60,330 nucleotides of DNA from contig JAABPX010000016.1 in the NCBI GenBank assembly GCA_011391745.1, positions 1-60,330 on the forward strand, read 5' to 3'. The notes beneath the pieces are model-generated. The model was not told the DNA's origin. It worked only from the letters and a program-made list of their open reading frames with translations, and searched no databases. Shown piece after piece: positions 1 through 8,892 of this stretch (position 1 is its first letter; each line of letters begins with the position of its first letter). This DNA comes from Comamonadaceae bacterium (lineage in GTDB: Bacteria; Pseudomonadota; Gammaproteobacteria; Burkholderiales; Burkholderiaceae_C). The translations under genes were made by a program, and so were the position numbers.

Positions 1-152
1 CGGGGGCGTGGATTGAAACACCACAAACACCAACAAAACGACTGGTTTCTCTGTGTCGCCCCCCGCACGGGGGCGTGGGTTGAAACAATTCTTTGACCGG
101 GCCGATGATTGCATATCGTTTGTCCCCCCCGCCAGGTGCAGAGATTCAAAGC
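1..152 (+). CRISPR. Trailing end of a CRISPR array (type I-C-like repeat)
   Basis: A partial repeat (1-19), a 35-nt spacer (20-54), a complete 32-nt repeat (55-86), a second 35-nt spacer (87-121) and a badly decayed last repeat (122-152) can be read. The full repeat begins GTCGCCCCCCGC and ends in TTGAAAC, which is the pattern of type I-C repeats. It differs from the first partial repeat at one base (GTGGGT for GTGGAT). The element at 122-152 keeps the GTC-plus-C-run start and a GATTCAAAGC end at the expected spacing, so it is best read as a degenerate terminal repeat. Decay toward the right puts the leader and any cas genes to the left, outside the window. Confidence 0.85.
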
Positions 153-199
153 AGTTTTGAAGAGCCTACAAACGCTACTTCGTAGATGTCCCTGCCGCA

Positions 200-1510
200 T
201 CAACCCAGTGCCTTGAGTTTGCGGTACAGCGTGCGCTCGCTCATGCCGAGTTGCGCGGCCAGTTCGGCGCGGCTGCCTGGGTGCGCGGCGAGCAGGCGGC
301 GCAGTTGCTCGTCGCTGGCGGCTTGTAAGCTGTGCACGGGCGTGGCTGGACGGCTGGGCGATGGCAATCGTTCGCGCTCACCGCCGCCGGTGCTCAAGGC
401 CAAGGCGATGTGATCGGCCTCAAGGGTTTGGCCGTCGCACAGCAGGGCGCTGCGCTCCAGCAGGTTGCGCAGTTCGCGCACATTGCCCCGAAAGTGTTGG
501 CGCTCCAACAAGGCCATGGCCGGTGCCGACAAGCGCAAACGCCTCTGCGGCGCCACGCGTTCGAGCAGCGCGGGTGCCAGCAAGGCCATGTCGCCGTGGC
601 GTTCGCGCAGCGGCGGCACGGCAATGGGGAAGACGCTCAAGCGGTAATACAGGTCTTCGCGAAAGCCGCCTTGCGCCACCATGGCCGCGAGGTCGCGGTG
701 CGTGGCCGCGACGATGCGCAGGTCGGTGTGGCGCAGCTCGGTGCTGCCCACACGCCGGTGGGTGCCCGACTCCAACAAACGCAAGAGCTTGACTTGCATG
801 GCCAAGGGGATGTCGCCGACCTCGTCCAAAAACAAGGTGCCGCCGTGCGCGGCTTCCACCAAACCGGCCTTGGCTTGGTTCGCACCGGTGAAGGCCCCAC
901 GTTCATGACCAAACAGCTCGGACTCAAACAGGCTTTCGGTCAGGCTCGCGCAGTCCACCACCACCAAGGGCTTGCGCGCGCGTGGGCTGGCTTCGTGAAT
1001 GGCGCGCGCCAACAGTTCCTTGCCGGTGCCCGACTCGCCCAGCAGCAACACGCTGGCGCTGGACGGTGCAACGCGGGCCAACAGGTCGAGCATGTGCTGA
1101 AACGCGCCGGACCGGCCAATCAGGCCTTGTGCCGCAGGCGTGGAACTGGCCAAGGGCATGGCGGCCATTTTTTCGACATAAAACGCGACCTGACCATCCT
1201 CGCCCAAGACGGGGGTGAGTTCGATGTGCACGTATTCTTCGCCGTGCGCGGTGTGGTGCAGGTGCAAAACCCGCTCCACCTGGCCCGATTGCCGCGAGCG
1301 GGCCAGCGGGCAAGACTCGCCCGCTTGGTCGCAGGGCACGTCGATGTGGTGCGAGACTTGGTAACAGCGCCGCCCCACCACCGCTTGGCCTTGGCCGTAG
1401 TCGCGTTGGTAGGCGGCGTTGGCCGCGACGATGCGGTAATCCGGGTCGAAGACGATGTGCGGCTCGGGCAGGCCGTCCAGGTAGGCAATGAGTTGGCGTG
1501 GGGTGGTCAT
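200..1510 (-). CDS. Sigma-54-dependent activator with an N-terminal Cys-rich PAS domain
   Basis: This 436-residue protein is a bacterial enhancer-binding protein that would remodel RNA polymerase-sigma-54 at -24/-12 promoters. The PAS-like sensor covers about residues 8-110 and contains a C49...H54/H55...C60...C67 cluster followed by Pro-Leu; this arrangement could bind a metal, haem or a redox ligand. The AAA+ domain shows Walker A GESGTGKE (158-165), the sigma-54 contact loop GAFTGA (205-210) and Walker [12 protein letters not shown] (223-233). A Fis-type helix-turn-helix ends the protein (about 395-436). An AGGAG ribosome site precedes the chosen ATG. It is divergent from the truncated globin at 1672, and the gap carries a palindrome and a sigma-54 promoter, so the globin gene is its likely target. 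The signal sensed is unknown. Confidence 0.93.
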   Translation of the reverse strand: MTTPRQLIAYLDGLPEPHIVFDPDYRIVAANAAYQRDYGQGQAVVGRRCYQVSHHIDVPCDQAGESCPLARSRQSGQVERVLHLHHTAHGEEYVHIELTPVLGEDGQVAFYVEKMAAMPLASSTPAAQGLIGRSGAFQHMLDLLARVAPSSASVLLLGESGTGKELLARAIHEASPRARKPLVVVDCASLTESLFESELFGHERGAFTGANQAKAGLVEAAHGGTLFLDEVGDIPLAMQVKLLRLLESGTHRRVGSTELRHTDLRIVAATHRDLAAMVAQGGFREDLYYRLSVFPIAVPPLRERHGDMALLAPALLERVAPQRRLRLSAPAMALLERQHFRGNVRELRNLLERSALLCDGQTLEADHIALALSTGGGERERLPSPSRPATPVHSLQAASDEQLRRLLAAHPGSRAELAAQLGMSERTLYRKLKALG

Positions 1511-1547
1511 GGCGGCGCTCCTAAGTCAGGTCAAAGTATGACACCGA

Positions 1548-1563
1548 CTGTCAGCACTGACAG
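1548..1563. promoter_or_regulatory. Inverted repeat, candidate upstream activator site
   Basis: CTGTCAG-CA-CTGACAG is a perfect 7-2-7 palindrome lying 52 bp upstream of the -24 element that faces the globin gene. Position and symmetry fit the binding site of the adjacent sigma-54 activator. It does not match the NorR core sequence. Confidence 0.55.
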
Positions 1564-1614
1564 CGTGTGGCAGGCTGTGCACGGTACGCCCCAGTCAAAC
1601 AACCGCGCCAGCGC

Positions 1615-1631
1615 TTGGCACGAATCTTGGT
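1615..1631 (+). promoter_or_regulatory. Sigma-54 (-24/-12) promoter for the globin gene
   Basis: TTGGCACGAATCTTGGT matches the consensus YTGGCACGRNNNTTGCW at all defined positions except one (G for C in the -12 element). The GG of -24 is at 1617-1618. Predicted transcription would start near 1642, about 30 bp before the globin ATG. Confidence 0.75.
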
Positions 1632-1671
1632 TAAAACACGCCATGCACCCACTGCTTCACTGGAACCCCGT

Positions 1672-2094
1672 ATGAACCACACCCCTTACAACGCCTTGGG
1701 CGGCGCCGACGCGCTGCAGGCCTTGGTCGATCGCTTTTATGCGCTGATGGACGAATGGCCCGAAACCCACGCGCTGCGCCGCATGCACCCCGAGGATCTC
1801 AGCGGCGCACGCCAAAGCCTGTTTGAATTTTTGTCGGGCTGGCTCGGCGGGCCGCCGCTCTACGTCGAAAAAAACGGCCCCCCGCGCTTGCGTATGCGCC
1901 ACAGGCCTTACGCCATTGCTTACGCCGAGCGCGACCAATGGATGATGTGCATGCGCAGCGCACTCACCGAGCGCGTGAGCGACCTCGATTTGCGCACGGT
2001 CTTGATCGCCGCGTTTGCCCAAATGGCCGACCACATGGTCAACGTCAGCGCCACCAGCCCGGCCACCCCCTCGAAACCTTTGGCGTCACGATGA
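1672..2094 (+). CDS. Truncated haemoglobin, group II-like
   Basis: A 140-residue globin of the 2-on-2 type. Visible hallmarks are Tyr23 in the B helix (RFYALMDE), the proximal His77 in MRHRPY, and Trp90 at the G8-like position (RDQWM), a combination seen in group II (trHbO-type) proteins. These haem proteins bind O2 or NO and are usually linked to detoxification or redox sensing. The first ATG that leaves a normal-length N terminus is at 1672; an upstream in-frame start at 1567 would lie 5' of the sigma-54 promoter and is rejected. The gene is monocistronic and divergent from the activator at 200-1510, so expression is probably induced through sigma-54. Confidence 0.9.
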   Translation: MNHTPYNALGGADALQALVDRFYALMDEWPETHALRRMHPEDLSGARQSLFEFLSGWLGGPPLYVEKNGPPRLRMRHRPYAIAYAERDQWMMCMRSALTERVSDLDLRTVLIAAFAQMADHMVNVSATSPATPSKPLASR

Positions 2095-2133
2095 ACCCAC
2101 CGACGCAGCGGCGCTGCGTCGGGCTTTGGGTCT

Positions 2134-2544
2134 TTAAAACGCCAAGGTCTGCACACCGGGCTTGAGCAGGTGAGCGGCGACGTCGGCGGGTTTGGCGGGG
2201 GTGACGCCAGCGATCAGGTCGCTGGCTTGTTTGCCGCTGTTGGGCAGGTACAAGGCACAGACTTCCACTTTGGCGCCGCCCTTGATCAGGCCTTGCAGCA
2301 TTTGCTGGGGCGTGACGTTGCGGGGCTTGAGCGTGGGCATGGCTTGGCCGGTCACGGCGATGTCGGCGGCGGCGTCGCACAACAACACGCGCACCTCGGC
2401 TTTTTGTTCCAAGGCTTGACCGGCGAGCACCAAGCCCGCGCCTTGCGCCATGGCTTGGCCGCTGTGGATGTTGACGAACAAAGACTCGGCTTGAGCGGCG
2501 GTGGCCAACATCAGCGCGGCGGCGATGGCAAGGGATTTTTTCAC
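2134..2544 (-). CDS. Exported DsrE-family protein
   Basis: A 136-residue protein with a typical signal peptide (Lys-Lys, hydrophobic run, cleavage after AQA near residue 18). The mature part has the DsrE/F/H-like alpha/beta pattern (FVNIHSGQAM, then two single-cysteine strands LLCDAA and VEVCALY). DsrE-like proteins carry persulfide sulfur, and periplasmic versions are often found near sulfur oxidation genes. The start is GTG at 2544, supported by an AGGAG site 7 nt upstream; a longer open frame reading into the neighbouring permease gene in another phase is spurious. It is the last gene of the peroxiredoxin-hydrolase-SulP run, 104 bp behind SulP. Its actual sulfur function is inferred. Confidence 0.8.
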   Translation of the reverse strand: MKKSLAIAAALMLATAAQAESLFVNIHSGQAMAQGAGLVLAGQALEQKAEVRVLLCDAAADIAVTGQAMPTLKPRNVTPQQMLQGLIKGGAKVEVCALYLPNSGKQASDLIAGVTPAKPADVAAHLLKPGVQTLAF

Positions 2545-2648
2545 GAAGAGACTCCTGTGTGACAGATTAAAAACACACCATCCGATGGGGTGGCATGGCC
2601 CATTGTCCACATACCCCAAGGAGTACCCTTGAGATTTCGCAAGCCGTG

Positions 2649-4349
2649 CTAATTGTTTGTTTGTCCGAGCAGCGCCGTGACGGCTTGGTGGTGCGTCAAG
2701 AACACCTGGCCGCTCATGTTCTTTAACCAATCGGCGCGTTGCAGGCGGTCCATGACCGGGCCTTTGACTTCGCTCAGGTGCAGCGCGATGCCTTGTGCGC
2801 GCAAGCGTTGGTCGATGGTTTGCAGGCTTTGCAAGCCGCTGGCGTCGATGTCGTTGATGGCGCTGCACTGCAAGATCACGTGGCGCACGTCGGCGTGTGT
2901 GGCCACGGCAACGGCCACGTGGTCTTCCAAGTAACGCGCGTTGGCAAAGAACAGGCTCTCGTCGGGGCGCAGGCCCAACAGTTGGGGGTGCGTGATGACG
3001 TCGTGGCGCAATACGTTTCGATAATGTTCGGTGCCGGGCACATTGCCCACGGTGGCGATGTGCGGGCGGCTGCTGTGCCAAATGTGCAGCAACAGCGAGG
3101 CCACCACACCGGCCATGAGGCCACTGACCAAATCCACCCACAGCGTCACGCCGAAGGTCAGGGCTTGGGCGGCGAAGTCGGCGCGTGAATAGCGCCAGGT
3201 TTTGGCAAAACCGCCAAAGTCCAGCAAACTGCCCAAGGCCATGAGGATGGTGGCGGCCAAGACCGCCAGCGGCAACGGCGACAACCAAGGCGTGAAAAAC
3301 AAGGCCGTGATCAAGAGCAGCACGGCGGTGAACAGCCCCGCCATGGGGGTGCGGGCACCGGCTTCGTCGTTCACCACCGAGCGCGAAAAACTCGCGCCCA
3401 CGGCAAAGCCCCCCGTCAAACCGGCGGCCAAGTTGGCACCGCCCATGGCACGCATTTCGGCGTTGGTGTCGATGCGTTCGCGCCGCTTGGCGGCCAAGCT
3501 TTGGGCAATCGACACCTGTTCCACAAACGTCATCACGGCAATCAAGAGCGCGGGCAAGAGCAGGGCCTGCACGGTGCGCGACGGCACATCGAGGATGGGG
3601 GCCAAGGTCCAGGGCATCCAGCCCGATGGAATGTGGCCCACCACGGCCAAGCCCTGCGCGGCCCAGCCCATGTGTTGCGTCAGGCCAATGGCCACGGCCA
3701 TGGTTAAGAGCGGCACGGCCTTGGGCAGCAGGCCGCGCCGCAACCAACGTTTGGCCAGACCCAGCCACAGCATGGTGCCGAGCCCCACGGCCAGCGTCAG
3801 GCCGTGAAAAGTGTGCCAGCCCTGCCACAGGCTTTGCACAAACACCCCTAGGTTTTGGCTGCGCAGTGGGGCGCCCCATATGTGGGTCCACTGGCTCATG
3901 GCAATGAGCAGGCCCGAGGCGGTCACGAAACCGCTGAGCACCGGGTGGCTCAAAAAGCCCGCCACAAACCCCATGCGCAAGGCGCCCATGAACAACAGCA
4001 AAACGCCCACCATGACGGCCAACAGCAGACTGACGGCCACAAAGTCGGTGCTGGCGGGCTGCGCCACCACGGCGCTGACCGCCGCCAGCGACATGATGGA
4101 GCGCAACGCCGCAGGCCCCGCGCCCAAGGTGGGGCTGCTGCCCATGAGGGCGTAGACCACCAACGGCACCATGCTGGCGTACAGGCCACTGACGGCGGGC
4201 AAGCCCGCCAGCAAGGCGTAGGCCATGCTTTGTGGGATGAGCAGCAGCATGACGGTGGCCGCAGCCGTCAGGTCGCCCGTGGCTGACCTGCGCGTGTAAG
4301 TGCGCAGCCATGGCAATACGGGAAACCAGTCGAGCGGTGTGCGATTCAT
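2649..4349 (-). CDS. SulP-family anion permease with STAS domain
   Basis: A 566-residue inner-membrane transporter of the SLC26/SulP family. The N-terminal half shows the family signature around PQSMAYALLAGLPAVSGLYAS, followed by many hydrophobic helices to about residue 420. A C-terminal STAS domain (about 440-560) contains INDIDASGLQSL, the conserved loop of this domain. Family members move sulfate, bicarbonate or related anions; the substrate cannot be told from sequence. Only 7 bp separate it from the upstream persulfide-dioxygenase-like gene, so co-transcription is very likely and suggests a sulfur-oxyanion role. Confidence 0.92.
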   Translation of the reverse strand: MNRTPLDWFPVLPWLRTYTRRSATGDLTAAATVMLLLIPQSMAYALLAGLPAVSGLYASMVPLVVYALMGSSPTLGAGPAALRSIMSLAAVSAVVAQPASTDFVAVSLLLAVMVGVLLLFMGALRMGFVAGFLSHPVLSGFVTASGLLIAMSQWTHIWGAPLRSQNLGVFVQSLWQGWHTFHGLTLAVGLGTMLWLGLAKRWLRRGLLPKAVPLLTMAVAIGLTQHMGWAAQGLAVVGHIPSGWMPWTLAPILDVPSRTVQALLLPALLIAVMTFVEQVSIAQSLAAKRRERIDTNAEMRAMGGANLAAGLTGGFAVGASFSRSVVNDEAGARTPMAGLFTAVLLLITALFFTPWLSPLPLAVLAATILMALGSLLDFGGFAKTWRYSRADFAAQALTFGVTLWVDLVSGLMAGVVASLLLHIWHSSRPHIATVGNVPGTEHYRNVLRHDVITHPQLLGLRPDESLFFANARYLEDHVAVAVATHADVRHVILQCSAINDIDASGLQSLQTIDQRLRAQGIALHLSEVKGPVMDRLQRADWLKNMSGQVFLTHHQAVTALLGQTNN

Positions 4350-4356
4350 AAGGCGG

Positions 4357-5253
4357 TCAAACAGCGTTGATGGGTATCTTCAGATAATGCACGCCATTGT
4401 CCTCAGGCGGCGGCAGTTGGCCGGCGCGCATATTCACTTGCACCGAGGGCAGGATCAGCACCGGCATAGCCAATGTGGCGTCACGTGCTTGGCGCATCGC
4501 GACAAATTCCGCCTCGCCAACGCCCTGGCGCACGTGCACATTGCCCGCCTTTTGTGCCGCCACGGTGGTGCGGCATTGCGGCTCGCGTCCATCAGGCGGG
4601 TAGTCGTGGCACAGCACAATCTCGGTCTCGTCTGGCAGGCTGAGCACCTTTTGGATCGAACGGTAGAGTGTGGCCGCGTCGCCGCCTGGGAAGTCGCAGC
4701 GCGCGGTGCCGTAGTCGGGCATAAACAGTGTGTCGCCCACGAGGGCAATGGTGCGCACCGGCGCACTGCCGTGGTCGCGCACCACGTAGCTCATGCAGGC
4801 GGGGGTGTGCCCCGGCGTGTGCAGCGCTTGTGCCTGTAGGCCGCCGATGGCAAAGTGCTCGCCATCGGCGAACAGGCGGTCGAACTGACTGCCATCGCGG
4901 GCGAATTCGGTGCCCGCGTTAAAGAGCTTGCCAAAGGTGTTTTGTACCGTGGTGATGTGTTTGCCAATCGCCAGTTGCCCACCCACCCGCTGCTGCAAAT
5001 AAGGTGCGGCCGAGAGGTGATCGGCGTGCACATGGGTTTCCAGCAGCCACTGCACCTGCAGACCCAATTCACCCACGCGCGCGATCAGCCGATCGGCGCT
5101 GGCTGTGTCGGTGCGGCCCGACTTGGGGTCGTAGTCCAGCACACTGTCCACCAGTGCGCACTGGCCTGAGGCCGAGTCCCACAACAAGTGGCTGAAGGTG
5201 AAGGTGGCGGGGTCGAAAAACGATTCGATTTGCAGGCGGGTGTTGGTGTTCAT
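4357..5253 (-). CDS. Metallo-beta-lactamase-fold hydrolase, persulfide dioxygenase-like
   Basis: A 298-residue MBL-fold protein. The metal motif THVHADHL gives H74, H76, D78 and H79, and HTPGHTP lies further on, as in ETHE1/Blh-type enzymes that oxidise glutathione persulfide to sulfite. The start at 5253 is preferred over one six codons upstream because an AGGA site lies 8 nt before it. It sits between a peroxiredoxin and a SulP permease, in line with sulfide or persulfide detoxification. A glyoxalase II-like or other MBL activity is not excluded. Confidence 0.85.
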   Translation of the reverse strand: MNTNTRLQIESFFDPATFTFSHLLWDSASGQCALVDSVLDYDPKSGRTDTASADRLIARVGELGLQVQWLLETHVHADHLSAAPYLQQRVGGQLAIGKHITTVQNTFGKLFNAGTEFARDGSQFDRLFADGEHFAIGGLQAQALHTPGHTPACMSYVVRDHGSAPVRTIALVGDTLFMPDYGTARCDFPGGDAATLYRSIQKVLSLPDETEIVLCHDYPPDGREPQCRTTVAAQKAGNVHVRQGVGEAEFVAMRQARDATLAMPVLILPSVQVNMRAGQLPPPEDNGVHYLKIPINAV

Positions 5254-5287
5254 GGTGGGCGTCCTGAGCAATACAAGGTTTGGCCGA

Positions 5288-5926
5288 TCAGAGCGACTTG
5301 GTTGAGTAGTACCAGTCGGTTGTCTTGTAGCCTTCGGCCATGCGCGCCTTGATCGCGTCGGGGCTCTTGGGCGGAGGCACGATCACATCGCAGCCCGGTG
5401 TCCAACCTTCGGGCGTGGCAATTTTGTTGGCGTCGCTGGTTTGCATGGCTTGCAGCAGGCGCACGAACTCGTCGATGCTGCGACCGTTGCTCATCGGGTA
5501 ATACACCATGGCGCGCAGGATGCCGTTGGGGTCGATGAAGAAGGTGGCGCGCACGGCCTGCGTGTCGGCAGCCCCGGGGTGCACCATGCCGTAGGCGCGG
5601 GCCACGTCCATCTTAATGTCCTCAATGATCGGGAAGCTGATCTCGACGCCAAACTTCTCTTGGATGTTCTGCGTCCAAGCCAAGTGCGAATACAGGCTGT
5701 CGATCGACAGGCCAAGCAGTTCGCAGTTCATGGCGCGAAAGGTCTCAGCGTGTTTTTGGAAGCCGATGAATTCGGTGGTGCAGACGGGGGTGAAATCGGC
5801 CGGGTGCGAGAACAGGATCAGCCACTTGCCTTTGTAGTCGGTGAGCGAGCGATCACCGTGGGTGGTCTTGGCGTTGAAGGCGGGGGCGGCTTCGTTGAGG
5901 CGGGGGAAGGTGGCAAGGTTTTCCAT
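5288..5926 (-). CDS. Peroxiredoxin, Prx6/1-Cys subfamily
   Basis: A 212-residue thiol peroxidase that reduces H2O2 and organic peroxides. The active-site motif TPVCTTE places the peroxidatic Cys at residue 49. The length and the C-terminal GCDVIVPPP segment are those of the Prx6 subfamily, which usually works with one catalytic Cys. A start four codons upstream exists, but the ATG at 5926 has GGAG at the right distance. It is the first gene of the run that continues into the MBL hydrolase (34-bp gap) and SulP permease. Confidence 0.93.
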   Translation of the reverse strand: MENLATFPRLNEAAPAFNAKTTHGDRSLTDYKGKWLILFSHPADFTPVCTTEFIGFQKHAETFRAMNCELLGLSIDSLYSHLAWTQNIQEKFGVEISFPIIEDIKMDVARAYGMVHPGAADTQAVRATFFIDPNGILRAMVYYPMSNGRSIDEFVRLLQAMQTSDANKIATPEGWTPGCDVIVPPPKSPDAIKARMAEGYKTTDWYYSTKSL

Positions 5927-6090
5927 GAGGGACTCCATTCGGTTGAGGTTTGGGAAGCACCGGAAAAGCAGGGTTGCTTGACCGATGAATGAAGTCTAGG
6001 GAGCGGGTTGTGTCGACCGATTGCGATTTGTCAAACGCGCCATTGGGAGTTGCTACTGGCTCGATAGCGTCACTTGTAACGCTTCAATGA

Positions 6091-7215
6091 TCACCCCGGC
6101 GCGTTCGCCGCCTCGGTCTGAATCACGCCGCCGCCCAAACACACCTCGCCGTCGTAGAGCACCGCGCTTTGGCCCGGCGTGACGGCCCATTGCGCCTGTG
6201 TAAAGTGCAGGGCAATGCCGTCTTGGGTGTGGCGCAGCGTGCAGGGCGCGTCGGCTTGGCGGTAGCGGGTTTTGGCGGCCACGTTGGTGAGCGAGGGCGG
6301 CCCACCGGCCACCCAGCTCAGGTCGTGTGCGGTCAAGGCCGAGGACAAGAGCCAAGGGTGGTCGTGACCTTGCACCACCCACAGCGTGTTGCGCTCCAAG
6401 TCTTTGCGCGCCACGAACCACGGCGCGTGCTCGTGGCCGCCTTTTTGTGCGCCCTTGGCCTTGAGGCCGCCGATGCCCAAGCCTTGGCGCTGGCCCAAGG
6501 TGTAGAACGACAAGCCCACGTGTTCCCCAATGGTGCGCCCGTTGGCGTCTTTGATCGGGCCGGGGGCTTTGGCGATGTAGCGGTTCAAAAAGTCGCGGAA
6601 CGGCCGCTCGCCGATAAAGCAAATGCCAGTGCTGTCTTTTTTCTTGGCGTTGGGCAGGCCAATGTCGGCGGCGATGCGCCGCACCTCGGTCTTGGGCAGC
6701 TCGCCCACCGGGAACAGCGTCTTGGCCAATTGCGCCTGGTTCAAGCGGTGCAAAAAATAGCTTTGGTCTTTGAGCGGGTCCAAGCCCTTGAGCAGTTCGT
6801 GTTGGCCGGTGGCGGCGTTGTGGTGCACCCGGGCGTAGTGGCCGGTGGCGATCTTCTCGGCACCCAAACGCACCGCGTGGTCGAGGAAGGCTTTGAACTT
6901 GATCTCGGCGTTGCACAAGATGTCGGGGTTGGGCGTGCGCCCGGCTTGGTATTCGCGCAAAAACTCGGCGAACACGCGGTCTTTGTATTCGGCGGCGAAG
7001 TTCACGTGTTCGATGTCGATGCCCACCACATCGGCCACCGAAGCGGCGTCGAGCCAGTCTTGTCGGCTGGAACAAAACTCGGTGTCGTCATCGTCTTCCC
7101 AGTTTTTCATGAAAAGGCCAATCACCTCGTGGCCTTGCTGTGTGAGCAGATGCGCCGCCACCGCCGAGTCCACGCCCCCGCTCAAACCGATCACCACCCG
7201 TTGCTTTGCTTGCAT
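6091..7215 (-). CDS. mnmA: tRNA-specific 2-thiouridylase MnmA
   Basis: A 374-residue cytoplasmic enzyme that thiolates U34 of tRNA-Lys, -Glu and -Gln. It has the PP-loop [10 protein letters not shown] near the N terminus, the catalytic-cysteine motif NPDILCN and the second cysteine in [11 protein letters not shown], all as expected for the family. The C-terminal beta-barrel region is complete. It begins 29 bp downstream of the last gene of the polysaccharide operon on the same strand and no clear terminator is visible between them, so read-through is possible. Confidence 0.97.
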   Translation of the reverse strand: MQAKQRVVIGLSGGVDSAVAAHLLTQQGHEVIGLFMKNWEDDDDTEFCSSRQDWLDAASVADVVGIDIEHVNFAAEYKDRVFAEFLREYQAGRTPNPDILCNAEIKFKAFLDHAVRLGAEKIATGHYARVHHNAATGQHELLKGLDPLKDQSYFLHRLNQAQLAKTLFPVGELPKTEVRRIAADIGLPNAKKKDSTGICFIGERPFRDFLNRYIAKAPGPIKDANGRTIGEHVGLSFYTLGQRQGLGIGGLKAKGAQKGGHEHAPWFVARKDLERNTLWVVQGHDHPWLLSSALTAHDLSWVAGGPPSLTNVAAKTRYRQADAPCTLRHTQDGIALHFTQAQWAVTPGQSAVLYDGEVCLGGGVIQTEAANAPG

Positions 7216-7244
7216 GGGGTGATTATCCCAGCCTGTTGAATCGG

Positions 7245-8852
7245 CTAAGGACGCATGACGCTGGCTTGATAACCCTGGCGTTGGCCCGCGTTGGCGCTGA
7301 GTGCATCTGAACCTGTGTTTTGGGCGCGCCAGTTACCCAATCGGCCCCAACGCTCAGCAATGGTTTGCGCGCTGTCCTTGGCCAAGTCAACATTAAATGC
7401 CGTGCCGTATTGATACAGACCCCAGCCGCCCATGTTGACGGTTTTGTAAGTCCAAGTGGTCCAGTGCCAGCCTTGGGTGTCCATGGCGCGGCCCAGCCAT
7501 TCGGCGGAGTTGCCTGGGCTGCTGGTGTAAGCACCCGCGGTGAAGCTGGTGTAGGTTTGATCGCTGTCTTTGGCCTCGGCCACGTAATACGGGTATTTGG
7601 CGGCGATTTCTTTGATGCGTTGCTGGGTGATGCGTTGGTTGAGCGCAGCTTGGTCAAGCGCCTCGGTCGTGTTGTTGTAGATGTAGTGATGGTCCGAAAT
7701 GGCGATGTTGGTCCACTGTTTGGCCGGGTGATTGGCCGGCACTTGCGCATTGGTGTCGAACAAATCCGCTGCCGCAATCCACTTCATGATGGCCAGGCGC
7801 TCTGGATCTTCGGCGCGAATGGCGTTGTAAAAGGGCTGGTGGGCAATGTATTGGTAGCTGCCCGTGGGTTCATTGACCACGTCAAAACCAGCGATGGTGC
7901 CATGACCTTTGTAGTGGCGAGCCATGGCGGTCCAAAGGGCTGCCGCCTGAGTGCGGGCGGCGGCGGCAGCGTCGTCGTATTTAAAGAGGAGTTGCTCACT
8001 GGCGGTGGTCTCTGCTGCGGTTGCCATTGGCTTCCACGATGACCAGTTGTGCAGGTCAAACACCACATACATATTGCGTTTTTGGGCTTCGGCCACGATC
8101 CAGTCAAACCGCGAGAGGTCAACTTGCCCGCAGTCGTTGGTGCGCCAGCTTCCATCGGCGTTTTGCAGGTTGCGCCAGCCAAAGGGCACCCGCAGGGTGT
8201 TGAAGCCCAAGGACTGGATCTGGTCGATGTCTTCACTGGTGATCCAGTTGTCCTGCCAGATGTTCATCAGCCGGTCGGCCTCGGCCTCGCCAAAGCGTTC
8301 TTCCAGCTTTTGCAGCGCAAAGCGCATCCAGATGCCGTTGTCCAGCCCCTTGAATCCATTCATCCAGTTCTCAGGCACCAGCCAGCCGCCCAAGTTGGTG
8401 CCGCGCAGCTGCACGGGGTTGCCGTTGCGGTCTTTGAGTTGGTTGATTTGACGACCATCGCCGTCCACGGCGCGCAGGTAACGTGGGTCTGGAGATTCCG
8501 ATGGGGCTGCTTCACCCAACACGCCCCATTGGTAATGCAAACGCAGCGTCAGTGGCGCAGCAGTGCCGCTGACCGTCGTGGAGAAAGCGGGCAAGCGGTT
8601 GGTGCAACGGGCCTCAATCCGATAAGCCTCGGCACTGGGCAAAGTCAAGGTTTCGTTGTTCTGCACGATTCGGTCCACCCAAACCGCGCCGTCCGATTCC
8701 CGAATCACACGCACCGCCGCTTGCCCCACCTCGGCCAATTGCAAGGTCACTTGAGGTTGAGTGGTCAACCGGCCCTCAGACCCGCCGCCGCAGGCTGTCA
8801 AGACAAGCAGCAAAGGACAGAATAAACGGGTAAGCGATGTGTGTGTGCGCAT
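7245..8852 (-). CDS. GH5-family glycoside hydrolase lipoprotein
   Basis: A 535-residue predicted lipoprotein (lipobox LTAC, Cys21, then GGG). Residues about 30-110 form a beta-rich, Ig-like leader domain. The catalytic part begins with [14 protein letters not shown] (150-163), a start typical of GH5 exo-beta-1,3-glucanase-like enzymes, and contains NTLRVPFGW and DVVNEP. Glu328 is the likely acid/base and Glu426 (in VAEAK) a candidate nucleophile. The expected substrate is a beta-linked glucan. It is the last of eight same-strand genes for exported proteins (40-bp gap to DUF1501) and probably trims oligosaccharides made by the two upstream GH16 enzymes. Confidence 0.85.
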   Translation of the reverse strand: MRTHTSLTRLFCPLLLVLTACGGGSEGRLTTQPQVTLQLAEVGQAAVRVIRESDGAVWVDRIVQNNETLTLPSAEAYRIEARCTNRLPAFSTTVSGTAAPLTLRLHYQWGVLGEAAPSESPDPRYLRAVDGDGRQINQLKDRNGNPVQLRGTNLGGWLVPENWMNGFKGLDNGIWMRFALQKLEERFGEAEADRLMNIWQDNWITSEDIDQIQSLGFNTLRVPFGWRNLQNADGSWRTNDCGQVDLSRFDWIVAEAQKRNMYVVFDLHNWSSWKPMATAAETTASEQLLFKYDDAAAAARTQAAALWTAMARHYKGHGTIAGFDVVNEPTGSYQYIAHQPFYNAIRAEDPERLAIMKWIAAADLFDTNAQVPANHPAKQWTNIAISDHHYIYNNTTEALDQAALNQRITQQRIKEIAAKYPYYVAEAKDSDQTYTSFTAGAYTSSPGNSAEWLGRAMDTQGWHWTTWTYKTVNMGGWGLYQYGTAFNVDLAKDSAQTIAERWGRLGNWRAQNTGSDALSANAGQRQGYQASVMRP

Positions 8853-8892
8853 GTTTTTTAAGGCTATTGGCCTTGAAGCAGTCGTTGGTCAC

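Noticed and set aside
1548..1563. The palindrome as a NorR binding site
   Set aside because: NorR sites need GT-N7-AC with defined flanks; the spacing here is different, so the regulator is not called NorR.
332..1675. A 447-codon plus-strand frame
   Set aside because: It lies opposite the sigma-54 activator, is Gln/His/Gly-rich and shows no domain; it is a G+C-driven shadow.
2134..4311. A 725-codon minus-strand frame
   Set aside because: Its C-terminal end is the DsrE-like protein, but the first 590 codons run through the SulP gene in another phase and have no protein-like features.
2649..8852. SulP permease and peroxiredoxin as part of the polysaccharide operon (sulfate from sulfated glycan)
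   Set aside because: mnmA and two intergenic regions separate the groups, and no recognisable sulfatase other than the uncertain DUF1501 link exists. Kept as separate units.
8855..8880. A hairpin between the DUF1501 and GH5 genes as a terminator
   Set aside because: The AAGGC/GCCTT stem is weak and no T-run follows in the direction of transcription.
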